64,000 bases of DNA from Calothrix sp. PCC 7103 (GCF_000331305.1 NZ_KB217478.1:8153481-8217480); one strand, 5' to 3'; numbered from the stretch's first letter, positions 18,117 through 27,739 are shown. Translations and numbers: made by a program. The notes: generated from the letters alone by a model not told the origin.

Positions 18117-19673
18117 TTATTTTTGTTTCAGTACTACCAATGTTACATCGTCTAGAAGCTGTTTGGCGCCAATAAATTTCCACAAGTCTTGAATAATAGC
18201 TTCTTTTATTTCTTCTGCACGTAGTTGCCAATTGTCTTTAATTACTTGTATTAGTCGTTTCAACCCGTATAAGGCGCCGTTAATATCTTCAGCTTCTGTA
18301 ATACCATCGGTATAAAGGACAATTACATCATCTGGTAATAATTGTATATCAGCGTAAGCCACAAGATGGCTAATTTCTTTTTCTAAACCAATTGCGAATC
18401 CTAAATCGGTTGTATCAATTCTTTGTACCATTCCTCCTTTACGAACTATTAGAATTTCTTCGTGTTGTCCGTAAACTCGCACTTTCCCGTCATAATAATC
18501 TAACAAACAAAGAGTCATATTTTTATCGGACTCCATTCGCTGTACATTATTATAAATCGCTCGATTCAAAGTATTTAAAAAGTTTTGAGGATTCGTTTCG
18601 TTATTTTCTAAAAGGGTACGTACTGCGGTTTGCACCATAAGCATTAACATTCCACTTTCCAAACCGTGTCCAGTAACGTCGCCAATGCCTATTTTTACTT
18701 TTCCATTGTGGGAGATTATATCATAATAGTCACCACCAATTTCGGTTGCAGGTTGCATAAACCCGACAATATCTAAGTTTTTAATTTGTGCTAGTTCTTC
18801 TTGTTTGGGTAAAATGGTTTGTTGAACTTGTCTTGTTAAGTCCAACTCTGTTTTCATGCGAATATTTTCTTTGTTTAATGACTCGTTTAGTCCAACTATC
18901 TTTACATTTGCTGCTTCAAGTTCAAAGGTTCGCTCTTCAACTTTAGTTTCTAATGTCGCGTTTACTTGTTCAAGTTCAACTTTTGCAAAATGTAGCGCAT
19001 TCTCCGCACGCTGACGCTGAGTAATATACCATTTTACTAAGCCAAAAACAGCTAGCCAAGCTAATGTAAGAATTGGAAAGCTAATAATGCAGAATAAACT
19101 AGACAAAAATAAACGCTGTCTGTAAGATTCAAGGTTTGATTGAATCCTAGTATTTAATGCAGTAGTCGTTTTAGTCATGCCATTTGCATAAATTTGCTTT
19201 TGAGTGTTGTAATTTTGACTATTAAGCAAATTTAGAGCATCTTGAGATTTTTTTTGACGTACTAATTCAAATGCTTGCTGCTCCATTTGAACTAACTTGA
19301 GATTTGCTGCATCAGTTTCAGATGCGTTAGCTGTTTGAAATTCAGGAGCAATTTGAATGACTTTTTTAATCGCTGCATCTAGTTCAGGTTCAAACTTCTT
19401 ATAACGTTTCTCCCATTCTAAATCACCTGTACTAGCAGCCATTCGAGCAGACATTGTTAAAACTTCATCGAGATGAATAATTTTACCGCTCAAGCTTTGT
19501 AATTGAAATTCTGTTGAAACAACTGTTTTAAAGTCACTGTGCATATTCCAAACGTTCCAACCAACAGAAGCAATTAACATCATGCTAATAATGATAGCAA
19601 CTCCAATCACGAGCATGAAGTTTGAAGCTATAAACTTAGTTAAGTACGATGAATTTAATTTAAAGTTTTTCAT
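18117..19673 (-). CDS. RsbU/SpoIIE-type PP2C phosphatase, membrane sensor 1
   Basis: About 518 aa from the ATG at 19673 (a TTG at 19694 adds 7 residues). Transmembrane helix (about residues 14-38), a ~150-residue extracytoplasmic helical sensor, second helix (about 192-215), a coiled coil, then a SpoIIE phosphatase domain with GGDYYDI, GIGDVTGHGLESG, VLYTDGITEAED and DDVTLVVLK metal-binding aspartates. It should dephosphorylate a STAS antagonist on receipt of a signal. Last gene of a minus-strand operon with two paralogues, overlapping the end of the previous gene. Sensor region differs from its paralogues, so each probably reads another signal. Confidence 0.88.
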   Translation of the reverse strand: MKNFKLNSSYLTKFIASNFMLVIGVAIIISMMLIASVGWNVWNMHSDFKTVVSTEFQLQSLSGKIIHLDEVLTMSARMAASTGDLEWEKRYKKFEPELDAAIKKVIQIAPEFQTANASETDAANLKLVQMEQQAFELVRQKKSQDALNLLNSQNYNTQKQIYANGMTKTTTALNTRIQSNLESYRQRLFLSSLFCIISFPILTLAWLAVFGLVKWYITQRQRAENALHFAKVELEQVNATLETKVEERTFELEAANVKIVGLNESLNKENIRMKTELDLTRQVQQTILPKQEELAQIKNLDIVGFMQPATEIGGDYYDIISHNGKVKIGIGDVTGHGLESGMLMLMVQTAVRTLLENNETNPQNFLNTLNRAIYNNVQRMESDKNMTLCLLDYYDGKVRVYGQHEEILIVRKGGMVQRIDTTDLGFAIGLEKEISHLVAYADIQLLPDDVIVLYTDGITEAEDINGALYGLKRLIQVIKDNWQLRAEEIKEAIIQDLWKFIGAKQLLDDVTLVVLKQK

Positions 19674-21219
19674 TGGTAGAAATAACCTTTTCAATTTCTG
19701 TTTTTATTGACGACTGTGCCTTAAACTGATTTTGTTTTAAAATGACTAATGTAATATCGTCAAGAATATCTTTTTTTCCTATATACTCAAACAAGTTATC
19801 AATGACAGCTTGCTTGATTTCATCAGCAGACTTTTGCCAATTATCTTTAATAATTTGCATTAATCGTTTCAGTCCGTATAATTCACCTTCTAAATTCTCA
19901 GCTTCAGTAACACCATCTGTATAGAGTGCTATAATATCACCTGGGTATAATTGAATATCAGCATAACCGATGAATTCAGAAATTTCTTCCTCTAAACCAA
20001 TTGGCAAACCTAAATCAATCGTGTCAACTCGCTGTATTAAACCACCACGTCGAACAATAAGCATTTCTTCATGTTGTCCTGATACCCGAACTTTACCATC
20101 GTGATAGTCGAGTAAACATAAAGTCATATTCTTGTCTGAATTCATCCGTTGCACGTTTTGGTAAATGGTGCGGTTAAGCGTATCGAGGAATTTTTTGGGG
20201 TCGGTTTCGTTATGTTCTAGTAAAGTACGTATTGCAGTTTGTACCATAATCATCAAGACACCACTTTCTAATCCATGTCCGGTAACGTCACCAATACCTA
20301 TTTTGACTTTACCGTTATGGTAGATTACATCATAGTAATCTCCACCAACTTCACTAGCAGGTTGCATAAACCCAGCTATCTCTAAATCAGGGATTTTTGC
20401 AAGTTCGTATTTTTTTGGTAAAATCATTTGTTGGACTTCACGGGTAACATCCAACTCATGTTTCATACGATTATTATCTTGTTGAAGCTTTTCGTTGAGT
20501 GCGATAATTTGCTTGTTAGCTTCTTGAATTTTAATATCACTATCTTTCAGTTTACGTAAGCTATGAGAAAGTAATATTAAAAAGTTTGTTAACGCTAGAA
20601 TTAATCCAACTGTTTGAATAAGCTGTAATGTATTAGCTTTACTATCAGTAATTTGCTGTTGTTCGGTGGTGAGTTGATTCATTAAATCTAACAACTTAAG
20701 GTTTTTCTCAGTTGCGTATGTAATAGCATCTTGCAAAGTCTCTATGGGTAAAGAATCTTGCAATTCTAAAATTGCTTTTATTTTCTGTTTATAAGTTACC
20801 CATATCGACTTAGCGTCAGCGATAATTTTTCGGTTTTTTTCACCTTGTACGGATTCTAAAAATACGGATTTACCATCACTTCCAGTAACGGTATTACCAA
20901 TATCAAATCCAATTAGCGTTTCGTCAAAAAGTTTAAATGTTAACGCTAATTCTTCTTTTGGACGAGTAATATCTTTGCCTTCCAGCTTTGCGATTTTAAC
21001 TTGCAGTAAAGCTTTAGTTATGCGTTGCGATAACATTCGCTGTCGTCCAGCTAAATTTATTTTAACAGCATCGCGTTTTAAATCTGAGGATATAACAAAA
21101 TTAGGTAGTAAAACACCCAAATCAAATGCAAGAAATAAAGCCGCAGAAACTAAAATTGTGCGATACTTATATTTGTCACCTTTACTATAAAAATACTCAT
21201 TAATTAAATTTTTCAGCAC
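19660..21219 (-). CDS. RsbU/SpoIIE-type PP2C phosphatase, PilJ/NarX-like sensor 2
   Basis: 519 aa. N-terminal helix (about 22-42), then the NLAGRQRMLSQRI signature of PilJ/NarX-type sensor domains, a second helix near residue 202-220, a coiled coil and a complete SpoIIE phosphatase domain (GGDYYDV, GIGDVTGHGLESG, ALYTDGVTEAEN, DDITLVIL). The catalytic half is highly similar to the genes on either side. The PilJ/NarX-type domain suggests a small-anion or surface-related signal, an inference. It overlaps the downstream phosphatase gene by about 14 bases, supporting one transcript. Confidence 0.88.
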   Translation of the reverse strand: MLKNLINEYFYSKGDKYKYRTILVSAALFLAFDLGVLLPNFVISSDLKRDAVKINLAGRQRMLSQRITKALLQVKIAKLEGKDITRPKEELALTFKLFDETLIGFDIGNTVTGSDGKSVFLESVQGEKNRKIIADAKSIWVTYKQKIKAILELQDSLPIETLQDAITYATEKNLKLLDLMNQLTTEQQQITDSKANTLQLIQTVGLILALTNFLILLSHSLRKLKDSDIKIQEANKQIIALNEKLQQDNNRMKHELDVTREVQQMILPKKYELAKIPDLEIAGFMQPASEVGGDYYDVIYHNGKVKIGIGDVTGHGLESGVLMIMVQTAIRTLLEHNETDPKKFLDTLNRTIYQNVQRMNSDKNMTLCLLDYHDGKVRVSGQHEEMLIVRRGGLIQRVDTIDLGLPIGLEEEISEFIGYADIQLYPGDIIALYTDGVTEAENLEGELYGLKRLMQIIKDNWQKSADEIKQAVIDNLFEYIGKKDILDDITLVILKQNQFKAQSSIKTEIEKVISTNEKL

Positions 21220-21256
21220 TTTTGATAACCAACTATTTCCAGAAGTTTAAATACTT

Positions 21257-23305
21257 TTATACCAACGTGTGTGTTAGCTTTGCCAATGTTTCAGGTTCTA
21301 AATTTTGATCTACATCATCTTTTATTAATTTGTTTGATGATTCCAATTGTTTACGTTTTAAAACTACTATGGTAATATCATCTAAAATTTTTCCTTGTCC
21401 CATATATTTATATAGGTCATCAACTATAGCTTGTTTTATGTCATGAGCTGAATTTTGCCAGTTTTCTTTAATTATTTCTGTTAAACGTGCAATGCCATAT
21501 AGCTCCCCTTCAGGGTTTTCAGCTTCGGTAAGTCCATCAGTATAAAGAACTACAACATCATTTGGATATAACTGAATATCTGCATAACCAATAAAATCAG
21601 AAATTTCTTCCTCTAAACCAATTGGGAAACCCAAATCTACTGTATCAACTCTTTGTACTAAACCACCACGTCGAACAACGAGCATTTCTTCATGTTGTCC
21701 TGATACTCGCACTTTACCATCTTCATAGTCGAGTAAGCACAGCGTCATATTTTTATCTGAGTTCATTCGCTGTACGTTTTGGTAAATAGTGCGGTTGAGA
21801 GTGTCGAGGAATTTTTTGGGGTCGGTTTCGTTATGTTCTAATAAGGTACGTACCGCAGTTTGAACCATTATCATTAACACACCACTTTCTAGTCCATGTC
21901 CGGTAACGTCACCAATTCCAATTTTTACTTTGCCGTCGTGGTAAATTACATCATAGTAGTCACCACCTACTTCGGTAGCAGAAAGCATGAACCCAGCTAT
22001 TTCTAAATCTGGTATCTGTTCGAGTTCATGTTTTTGTGGTAAAATCATTTTTTGAAGTTTACTAGTTACCTCTAATTCGGCGCCCATACGAATATTTTCA
22101 TCGGTTAGGCATTGGTTCAATAGATTGACTTCTTTGTTGGCTTTAACTAAAGCAAGTGCAATATCGTTAAATGATTTGACAACTTCTGCCAATTCATCGC
22201 GGTTTTCTAAAATAATGCTTTCGGTGACAGTTCCATCAATCATTTGTTTTGATGCTGTACTTAAGCTAGATACTGTTTGTTTTACACCTAAATAAAACGC
22301 AATATATAAATACAGTACTAATATTAAAATGATTGAGACAAAAACGCATAATAATATTTGCCTCTGCACAAAACCATTGATACGGTTTTGCAAAAGCACG
22401 TCAAGTTCAACAATTGCTTTATCCCAAAGAATATAGCTTAGTTTTAAGTTGTCTGCTGCCGCTGTGTAAAATACTTGGCTGCTTAAAGTATTACTATTTA
22501 CAGTTAAAGGTATTGCTGTATCAACAAGTAAATCAATTTTATTAGTATAGTCATTTAAAAACTTTTCAAGCTTTGGACGTGTATTTCCAGCAGGATTAAA
22601 ATTAAAGGCATCCTGCATATTTTTCTTTAACTCGATATTATATTCTTCGAGTTTTGCTAAGTATTTAATTAATTTAATACGTGATTCAACCGTATCTTGT
22701 TTAGTTTGAATACTTTTTTGAGTTATAAGCTGAATGTCTGTTAAAGTATACTGCATTTCGGGCAGCTTTAACAAAGTTGCATCCATTAAATAGTAACTAT
22801 CTATGTCAGGGTCAAGGATTAAGTTAGATTGGTCTCCAACTTGATTCCTCAACTCATCGATTTCTTGTCGTAGCGTATTGTATGCTTGACTTTTTTCTTC
22901 TATGTTGTTATTATTTTTATTTTCTATTTTGCGCCATTTCTCTTTGATCAAATTAAATTTACTAGTTGTTAGTAAGATATTGCCATATTTTTTATCAACA
23001 TCCTCTAATGACCGCATTTGATTATTAATTCTTGCCTTGAGTTCTTTTAACTCGTTTTGTTTTGTTTGGTCGTTGTTAGTGATTTGTGCAAGTGAAATAT
23101 CTGACCATAGCTGACGCAAAGGACGTAGGTAAGTGTTACCAATTTTTTCTTTTTCTGCAAAGTCATTTCGCGATTGAATTTCTGAAATGAGTAAATACAT
23201 TACCAAACTTAATGGTAGTATAAAAATACTGCTAATCAAAGTAAACTTTTGAGGATATTTAAGGCGATTCATTAAAGTAATCGCCGGACGAAATATTTGT
23301 TTCAT
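21257..23305 (-). CDS. RsbU/SpoIIE-type PP2C phosphatase with HAMP domain, sensor 3
   Basis: 682 aa, the longest of the three. Transmembrane helix (about 22-45), large helical extracytoplasmic sensor (about 46-310), second helix (about 313-337), a HAMP-like linker (STASKQMIDGTVTESI ... NRDELAEVVKSFNDI), coiled coil and SpoIIE phosphatase domain with GGDYYDV, GIGDVTGHGLESG, VLYTDGLTEAEN and DDITIVVL. HAMP linkage suggests signalling from outside the membrane to the phosphatase. Transcribed before the other two phosphatases, directly after the truncated STAS copy. Confidence 0.88.
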   Translation of the reverse strand: MKQIFRPAITLMNRLKYPQKFTLISSIFILPLSLVMYLLISEIQSRNDFAEKEKIGNTYLRPLRQLWSDISLAQITNNDQTKQNELKELKARINNQMRSLEDVDKKYGNILLTTSKFNLIKEKWRKIENKNNNNIEEKSQAYNTLRQEIDELRNQVGDQSNLILDPDIDSYYLMDATLLKLPEMQYTLTDIQLITQKSIQTKQDTVESRIKLIKYLAKLEEYNIELKKNMQDAFNFNPAGNTRPKLEKFLNDYTNKIDLLVDTAIPLTVNSNTLSSQVFYTAAADNLKLSYILWDKAIVELDVLLQNRINGFVQRQILLCVFVSIILILVLYLYIAFYLGVKQTVSSLSTASKQMIDGTVTESIILENRDELAEVVKSFNDIALALVKANKEVNLLNQCLTDENIRMGAELEVTSKLQKMILPQKHELEQIPDLEIAGFMLSATEVGGDYYDVIYHDGKVKIGIGDVTGHGLESGVLMIMVQTAVRTLLEHNETDPKKFLDTLNRTIYQNVQRMNSDKNMTLCLLDYEDGKVRVSGQHEEMLVVRRGGLVQRVDTVDLGFPIGLEEEISDFIGYADIQLYPNDVVVLYTDGLTEAENPEGELYGIARLTEIIKENWQNSAHDIKQAIVDDLYKYMGQGKILDDITIVVLKRKQLESSNKLIKDDVDQNLEPETLAKLTHTLV

Positions 23306-23321
23306 ATATTAAAATATTTAA

Positions 23322-23432
23322 TCATAGTTTAATACTTGCTACTGTTCCTAACCTTAATGTCGCTTCAAAATGAACTGTTTTATTTGTTTTTTCGTACCAA
23401 ACACGGTATTTGTCACCCTGAATATTCAACAT
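23322..23432 (-). pseudogene. Truncated STAS-domain copy (36 aa)
   Basis: An ATG frame encoding MLNIQGDKYRVWYEKTNKTV then HFEATLRLGTVASIKL and stop. It aligns with the start of the intact STAS protein next door (MEILGDNYKVCYETTSATIN, FHGSLRLNG), so it is the first quarter of a duplicated STAS gene; the part carrying the phospho-acceptor Ser is missing. Lies between the intact STAS gene and phosphatase 3. Too short to be in most gene calls. Probably non-functional, though the short peptide could still be made. Confidence 0.7.
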
Positions 23433-23475
23433 AATTATGCGCCTGCACCTGATATAAATATTAAAAAATAATTAC

Positions 23476-23820
23476 TCAAATCATTTTTAAATTTAAATTT
23501 GGCATTAATTTTTGTAAGTTTTTGAGTAACTTACTTTGCCAAGGAATTGAATTGGCGCCGAGAATCATCATATGTATGCTTTTGTTGGTTCGCATTCCAA
23601 TCACAAACTTAGATAGCATGGTAATACCAGAACTGTTCAAAAAATCGAGATGCATTAAGTTGAGCGTAATTCGTGCTGGGTTACTATCAACTACATCATT
23701 TAATAATTTAAGAATGGGTGCATATTCTTCCATTCCGTTCAAACGTAAACTGCCATGAAAGTTAATGGTTGCAGAAGTAGTCTCGTAACAAACTTTATAG
23801 TTATCGCCTAAAATTTCCAT
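23476..23820 (-). CDS. STAS-domain anti-sigma-factor-antagonist-like protein
   Basis: 114 aa from the ATG at 23820 (MEILGDNYKVCYE); upstream in-frame codons give an implausible N-terminus. The STAS core is visible: ARITLNLMHLDFLNSSGITM with the Ser pair that is the usual phosphorylation site, then MLSKFVIGMRTNK. It should be phosphorylated by one or both kinase-like neighbours and dephosphorylated by the RsbU-type phosphatases. Same operon and order as the IcfG-type clusters of cyanobacteria. Confidence 0.85.
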   Translation of the reverse strand: MEILGDNYKVCYETTSATINFHGSLRLNGMEEYAPILKLLNDVVDSNPARITLNLMHLDFLNSSGITMLSKFVIGMRTNKSIHMMILGANSIPWQSKLLKNLQKLMPNLNLKMI

Positions 23821-23876
23821 AGTTTTTATTCGTGCAATAAATAAGTGATTAAAAATCAAAAAAATCGTATGTAAAT

Positions 23877-24452
23877 CTAGATGCTTACTTGTACCATTGT
23901 AGTTACAGCAAGTATTTCTGGTTTTTCCTGAACAATTTCAAATTTCCAACCTAGCATTGCTGAATAATCATTAATCATGCTCAGTAAACCTAAACCAGAA
24001 GCTGTATTATCTGGATTTTCGGCATTTTTCTCTAACTGATTAAAATATAGTTCCTGTGGATCAGCAACTACTAATTTTTCAATAAAGACTTTAAATCCTT
24101 CGATAGAGTCTTTATTTATGCTGTTAGTGACAAAAAATCTAATTTGGTCAGCATCGAGCTGAAGCTGAATTGTAATAGGTAATCGCACACTGTAATCACA
24201 GTACTTCATTGAGTTCTCTAATAACTCATTTGCAATATAGCTCGCAGTACTTTTAATTTCAGCTTGCTTTTGTGCGCCAACATCGCTATCATCTTTAGGA
24301 AAAAATGTAGTCAAATAATCCGCCATAAAATCTGCAGATAGCCCATTATTTCTCCAGCGGTCTTTTATCGAAATAGAAGACGGTGAGAACTTGACTATTA
24401 ATTGGTCATTATTGAGTGGTTTATCAACATAATATCCAAATATCTCTTTCAT
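23877..24452 (-). CDS. SiaB/DUF6272-family ATPase-like protein (kinase component B)
   Basis: 191 aa. A GHKL-type ATP-binding fold is indicated by the N-box NELLENSMKYCDY (about residues 78-90) and a glycine box SGLGLLSMINDYSAML (about 152-167). The pattern fits the SiaB/Slr1861-like group that phosphorylates or sequesters a STAS partner. About half the residues match the neighbouring 24485-25063 gene, so the two are tandem duplicates. Located directly before the STAS gene. Confidence 0.8.
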   Translation of the reverse strand: MKEIFGYYVDKPLNNDQLIVKFSPSSISIKDRWRNNGLSADFMADYLTTFFPKDDSDVGAQKQAEIKSTASYIANELLENSMKYCDYSVRLPITIQLQLDADQIRFFVTNSINKDSIEGFKVFIEKLVVADPQELYFNQLEKNAENPDNTASGLGLLSMINDYSAMLGWKFEIVQEKPEILAVTTMVQVSI

Positions 24453-24484
24453 ATCAACCTTACTTAGTTTAAATAATTTTTACC

Positions 24485-25063
24485 TTACATAGTGAATTCA
24501 ACCATTGTCGTCACAATCATGATTGCGGGTTTATCAGGGACTGCCTCAAACTTCCAAGCAAGCTTTGCCGAATAGTCATTTATCATGCTTAAAAAGCCTA
24601 GCCCTGACTTAAAAGTATATTCATCATCAATATTTTTTTCTAACTGGTTTAAATATAATTCTTCATGGTTATTATTTGACAGTTGATAAATAACGCCCTG
24701 AAGATTTGCCGACCGCAAGTGACTCAAGCTATTTGTAATAAAAAACTGAGTTTTACCTTTATTGGAATATAATTTTATTTTTATCGGTATTTGCGAAGCT
24801 TGATGTGAGTACTTAACGGCATTCTCTAAAAGTTCATTAGCAATATAGCTAGTGGCACTCTTAATTTCTGCATGACGTTTTAAATCACTGGACTTGGAAC
24901 CGTTTTTAGTAATAAGGGTCGTCAAAAAGTCAGCAATAAAATTTGCCGCGTAATCATTATTTCGCCAAAATTCCTGCACCGATATTGAATCAAGCAGAAA
25001 CTCTAGCATTAACTTTTCCTTTGTCTGTGGTTTTTCTATGAAGTCCCCTAAAATCTGCGTCAT
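24485..25063 (-). CDS. SiaB/DUF6272-family ATPase-like protein (kinase component A)
   Basis: 192 aa; first gene of the partner-switching operon. N-box NELLENAVKYSHQAS and glycine box SGLGFLSMINDYSAKLAW are intact, with the family start TQILGDFIEKPQTKEKL. Paralogue of the next gene. Two such proteins with only one intact STAS partner is unusual; they may form a heterodimer or act on STAS proteins encoded elsewhere. The 308-bp region upstream, to the divergent SPFH gene, should contain the operon promoter; no clear motif was recognised. Confidence 0.8.
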   Translation of the reverse strand: MTQILGDFIEKPQTKEKLMLEFLLDSISVQEFWRNNDYAANFIADFLTTLITKNGSKSSDLKRHAEIKSATSYIANELLENAVKYSHQASQIPIKIKLYSNKGKTQFFITNSLSHLRSANLQGVIYQLSNNNHEELYLNQLEKNIDDEYTFKSGLGFLSMINDYSAKLAWKFEAVPDKPAIMIVTTMVEFTM

Positions 25064-25371
25064 GGTAGTGCTGTGTAAAAATTGGCAACGGATTTAACGG
25101 ATAAACGCTTTATATCAGGTTAAACATATACGTTCTTTGGTATTTGTTTATACTTTTTCTTGCGCTTTTACTGCTTTTATACAATATGCCATTGTTTTAT
25201 TCTCTTGTGTTCAGTAAATGCACTTAAAGGCAAGAATAAGCAAGATTTAAGAGATTATTTACATTTTTTGCTAATTTGATTACGATATTAAGTTTTGTAA
25301 CGAATGCAGAAACTCAACAGAGTGGATGGGAAGTAATAGGTAAGATACTTATTGCCCAGAGGGCAAAATCT

Positions 25372-27531
25372 ATGAGAACCTTACAAAGCTTTAGTCGTAA
25401 ACGTAAGTCAAGTAAAATACTTAGTTTCGTTGCATCGGTTGCGGCAAGTTTGGCAGTTGCTGGTAGTGTTAGTATTGCTGGCGCCCAAGTTAATCAAGTT
25501 AATAAGTCGGTTAATCAAGTCGAATATAATAACGTTGCTAATGTTACTAAGTCTATAACGACAAATGTAACGGCACCTGCGACCGAAAATCAAGTTTTAA
25601 CAGTAAAAACACTTAAAACTAGCCAGTTGCAAATGAGTCTTGGTTGGGGCTTAATTCCTATTGCTGTAGTTGGCGGTTTGGTTATTTTTGTGCCGTTGTT
25701 CTTTGGTGGACTGGTAGTTATTGGTGAACGCGAAGTTGGAATTGTTGTTAAAAAATTCGCTGTTTCTGGAAAAGGACTTCCTCCTGGTCGGTTAATTGCT
25801 CTTAATGGTGAAGCTGGTTTGCAGGCAGATACTCTGGCACCTGGTTGGCATTGGGGTTACTTTCCTTGGCAGTTTTCTGTGAAAAAAGAAGCTGTAGTAA
25901 TGGTGCCGCAAGGTGAAATTGCGCTCATAGTCGCTGCTGATGGTTCACAAGTACCGCCTGAGAGAATTTTGGGTAAAATAGTTGATTCCGATAACTTTCA
26001 AGACGCACGTAAGTTTTTGCTGAATGGTGGAGAGAAAGGACGACAAATTGGTTTTTTAACAGCGGGTACTTACCGTATAAATACTGCTTTGTTTAAAGTA
26101 ATTACGGCAAGTAATGCTAATCAGCACGAGATGCGCGCGGAGCAGTTGCGTATATATCAGATAGAGCCAGAAAAAGTTGGTATTGTTACAACTTTAGATG
26201 GTTCACCTATTCGGACAGGAGAAATAGCCGGACATACAATTCCTGGACACGATAACTTCCAAAACGGTCAGAGGTTTCTTGATGGTGGTGGACAAAGGGG
26301 TTTGCAAGAGCAGGTATTATTATCGGGTTCGTGGAATCTTAACCCCTGGCTTGTAAACGTTGAACAAGTACCAATGACCGAAATACCTATCGGTTATGTG
26401 GGAGTGGTTATTTCTTTCGTAGGTAAAGAACAAGAAGATGTTAGTGGCGCCTCGTTTACTCATGGTCAGTTGGTGAACCAAGGACATAAAGGTGTATGGG
26501 TAGAGCCGTTATATCCTGGTAAACATCCTTTAAATACTAAAGTAATGAAAGTCGAGTTAGTGCCAACGACTAATATCGTCTTAAACTTTACCGATAGAAT
26601 TATGGGTCAACACGGCTATGATAGTAAACTCACAGCCTTAAAACTATTATCGTTTGACGGTTTTACCTTTGATTTAGAAATATTCCAAATTATTCATATC
26701 GGCGCCAGTGATGCACCCAAAGTCATATCGCGCTTAGGTTCAATGCAAAACGTCATCGACCAAGTACTGCGTCCAATAGTTGGAAACTATTTCCGTAACT
26801 CCGCTCAAGAGTACACAATTTTAGATTTTCTAATTGCCCGGAGCGAGCGTCAAGTCGAAGCATCAGAATACGTCAAATCAGCTTTGCGTGCGTATGATGT
26901 TCAAGCAGTAGACTCTTTGATAGGTTTAATTACTCCACCACCAGAGTTAATGCATACACTCACCGACCGTAAAATTGCTGAAGAACAACGCAAAACCTAC
27001 GAAGTTCAACAAATGGCCCAAACTCAGCGTCAGATGTTGGTAAGAGAAACATCATTAGCAGACATTCAAGACTCATTAGTTACATCTGAAGAAGGAGTTA
27101 AAATTGCCCAATTAAAAGCTAATGCCAGAATTCAAGAAGCGACTGGTGAAGCGGAATCGATTAAACTAAAAGCCATAGCTGAAGCTGAAGGTATTCGTGC
27201 CACCGGTAACGCGAAAGCAGAAACATACCGTGCAGGTGTGGAAGCATTAGGTGAAAACGGTTACACCGCAATGCAAATGATGCAAATAGTGGGTGAAAGT
27301 AACGTCCGCTTAATACCCGATATATTAGTTGGTGGTAACAGTGGTGGTGGCGCCAATGGTTTAGTAGACGGTTTACTATCTATGATTTTATGGAACCAAA
27401 CCAGCACTAAACAAAACGGTAATACAAGCACCCAACCAATTTATCCTAGAGTACCTGTAATGGCGCCGAAGAATGGTAACGGGAATGCTCATATACCTTT
27501 AAATCTTGATATTCCAACAGATAATCAATAA
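25372..27531 (+). CDS. SPFH/Band 7 (flotillin-like) membrane protein
   Basis: 719 aa from the ATG at 25372, chosen because AGAGGG lies 8 bases upstream. A basic N-terminus and hydrophobic segment (VASVAASLAVAGSVSIAGA), a second membrane helix (IAVVGGLVIFVPLFFGGLVVI), then a Band 7 region (GEREVGIVVKKF, PTTNIVLNFTDR), a long Ala/Glu-rich coiled coil (ANARIQEATGEAESIKLKA) and a Gly/Asn-rich tail. Such proteins form membrane scaffolds. Large insert between the membrane helix and Band 7 contains two similar segments (DSDNFQDARKFLLNGGEKGR and HDNFQNGQRFLDGGGQRG), an internal duplication. Divergent from the partner-switching operon. Confidence 0.85.
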   Translation: MRTLQSFSRKRKSSKILSFVASVAASLAVAGSVSIAGAQVNQVNKSVNQVEYNNVANVTKSITTNVTAPATENQVLTVKTLKTSQLQMSLGWGLIPIAVVGGLVIFVPLFFGGLVVIGEREVGIVVKKFAVSGKGLPPGRLIALNGEAGLQADTLAPGWHWGYFPWQFSVKKEAVVMVPQGEIALIVAADGSQVPPERILGKIVDSDNFQDARKFLLNGGEKGRQIGFLTAGTYRINTALFKVITASNANQHEMRAEQLRIYQIEPEKVGIVTTLDGSPIRTGEIAGHTIPGHDNFQNGQRFLDGGGQRGLQEQVLLSGSWNLNPWLVNVEQVPMTEIPIGYVGVVISFVGKEQEDVSGASFTHGQLVNQGHKGVWVEPLYPGKHPLNTKVMKVELVPTTNIVLNFTDRIMGQHGYDSKLTALKLLSFDGFTFDLEIFQIIHIGASDAPKVISRLGSMQNVIDQVLRPIVGNYFRNSAQEYTILDFLIARSERQVEASEYVKSALRAYDVQAVDSLIGLITPPPELMHTLTDRKIAEEQRKTYEVQQMAQTQRQMLVRETSLADIQDSLVTSEEGVKIAQLKANARIQEATGEAESIKLKAIAEAEGIRATGNAKAETYRAGVEALGENGYTAMQMMQIVGESNVRLIPDILVGGNSGGGANGLVDGLLSMILWNQTSTKQNGNTSTQPIYPRVPVMAPKNGNGNAHIPLNLDIPTDNQ

Positions 27532-27551
27532 AAATTCCATTTTCTCTTGTG

Positions 27552-27573
27552 GAACGGGTATCCCTACCCGTTC
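27552..27573. repeat. Short dyad repeat (GAACGGGTA ... TACCCGTTC)
   Basis: 9-bp perfect stem, 4-base loop, 20 bases after the SPFH gene; variant of the 1555-1576 family. Could double as a weak terminator. Confidence 0.6.
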
Positions 27574-27619
27574 TAAGTATTTGGGTTGGGACTAATAGTT
27601 TATATCGTAAGTTCTGGAG

Positions 27620-27739
27620 GAATGAACCACAAAGGACACAAAGAAAGAGTTATTAAGAGATAAACCCACATACTCAATGAATGATATATAGCAATAGTAT
27701 ATTTTTTTACCACAGAGGCACAGAGGTAACAGAGGTAAG
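27620..27739. repeat. Dispersed repeat containing ACCACAAAGGACACAAAG and CACAGAGGCACAGAGG
   Basis: Fragments of a repeat common in filamentous cyanobacteria: ATGAACCACAAAGGACACA near 27620-27648 and ACCACAGAGGCACAGAGG near 27709-27739. A reverse-oriented copy of the first part is found at about 44367-44395, directly before a NIL-domain gene. The rest of the 27532-27904 gap holds nothing else I recognise. Confidence 0.55.

Noticed and set aside
27620-27739. CACAGAGG-type short direct repeats considered as a CRISPR array
   Set aside because: Repeat units are too short and irregular, with no unique spacers and no cas genes nearby.
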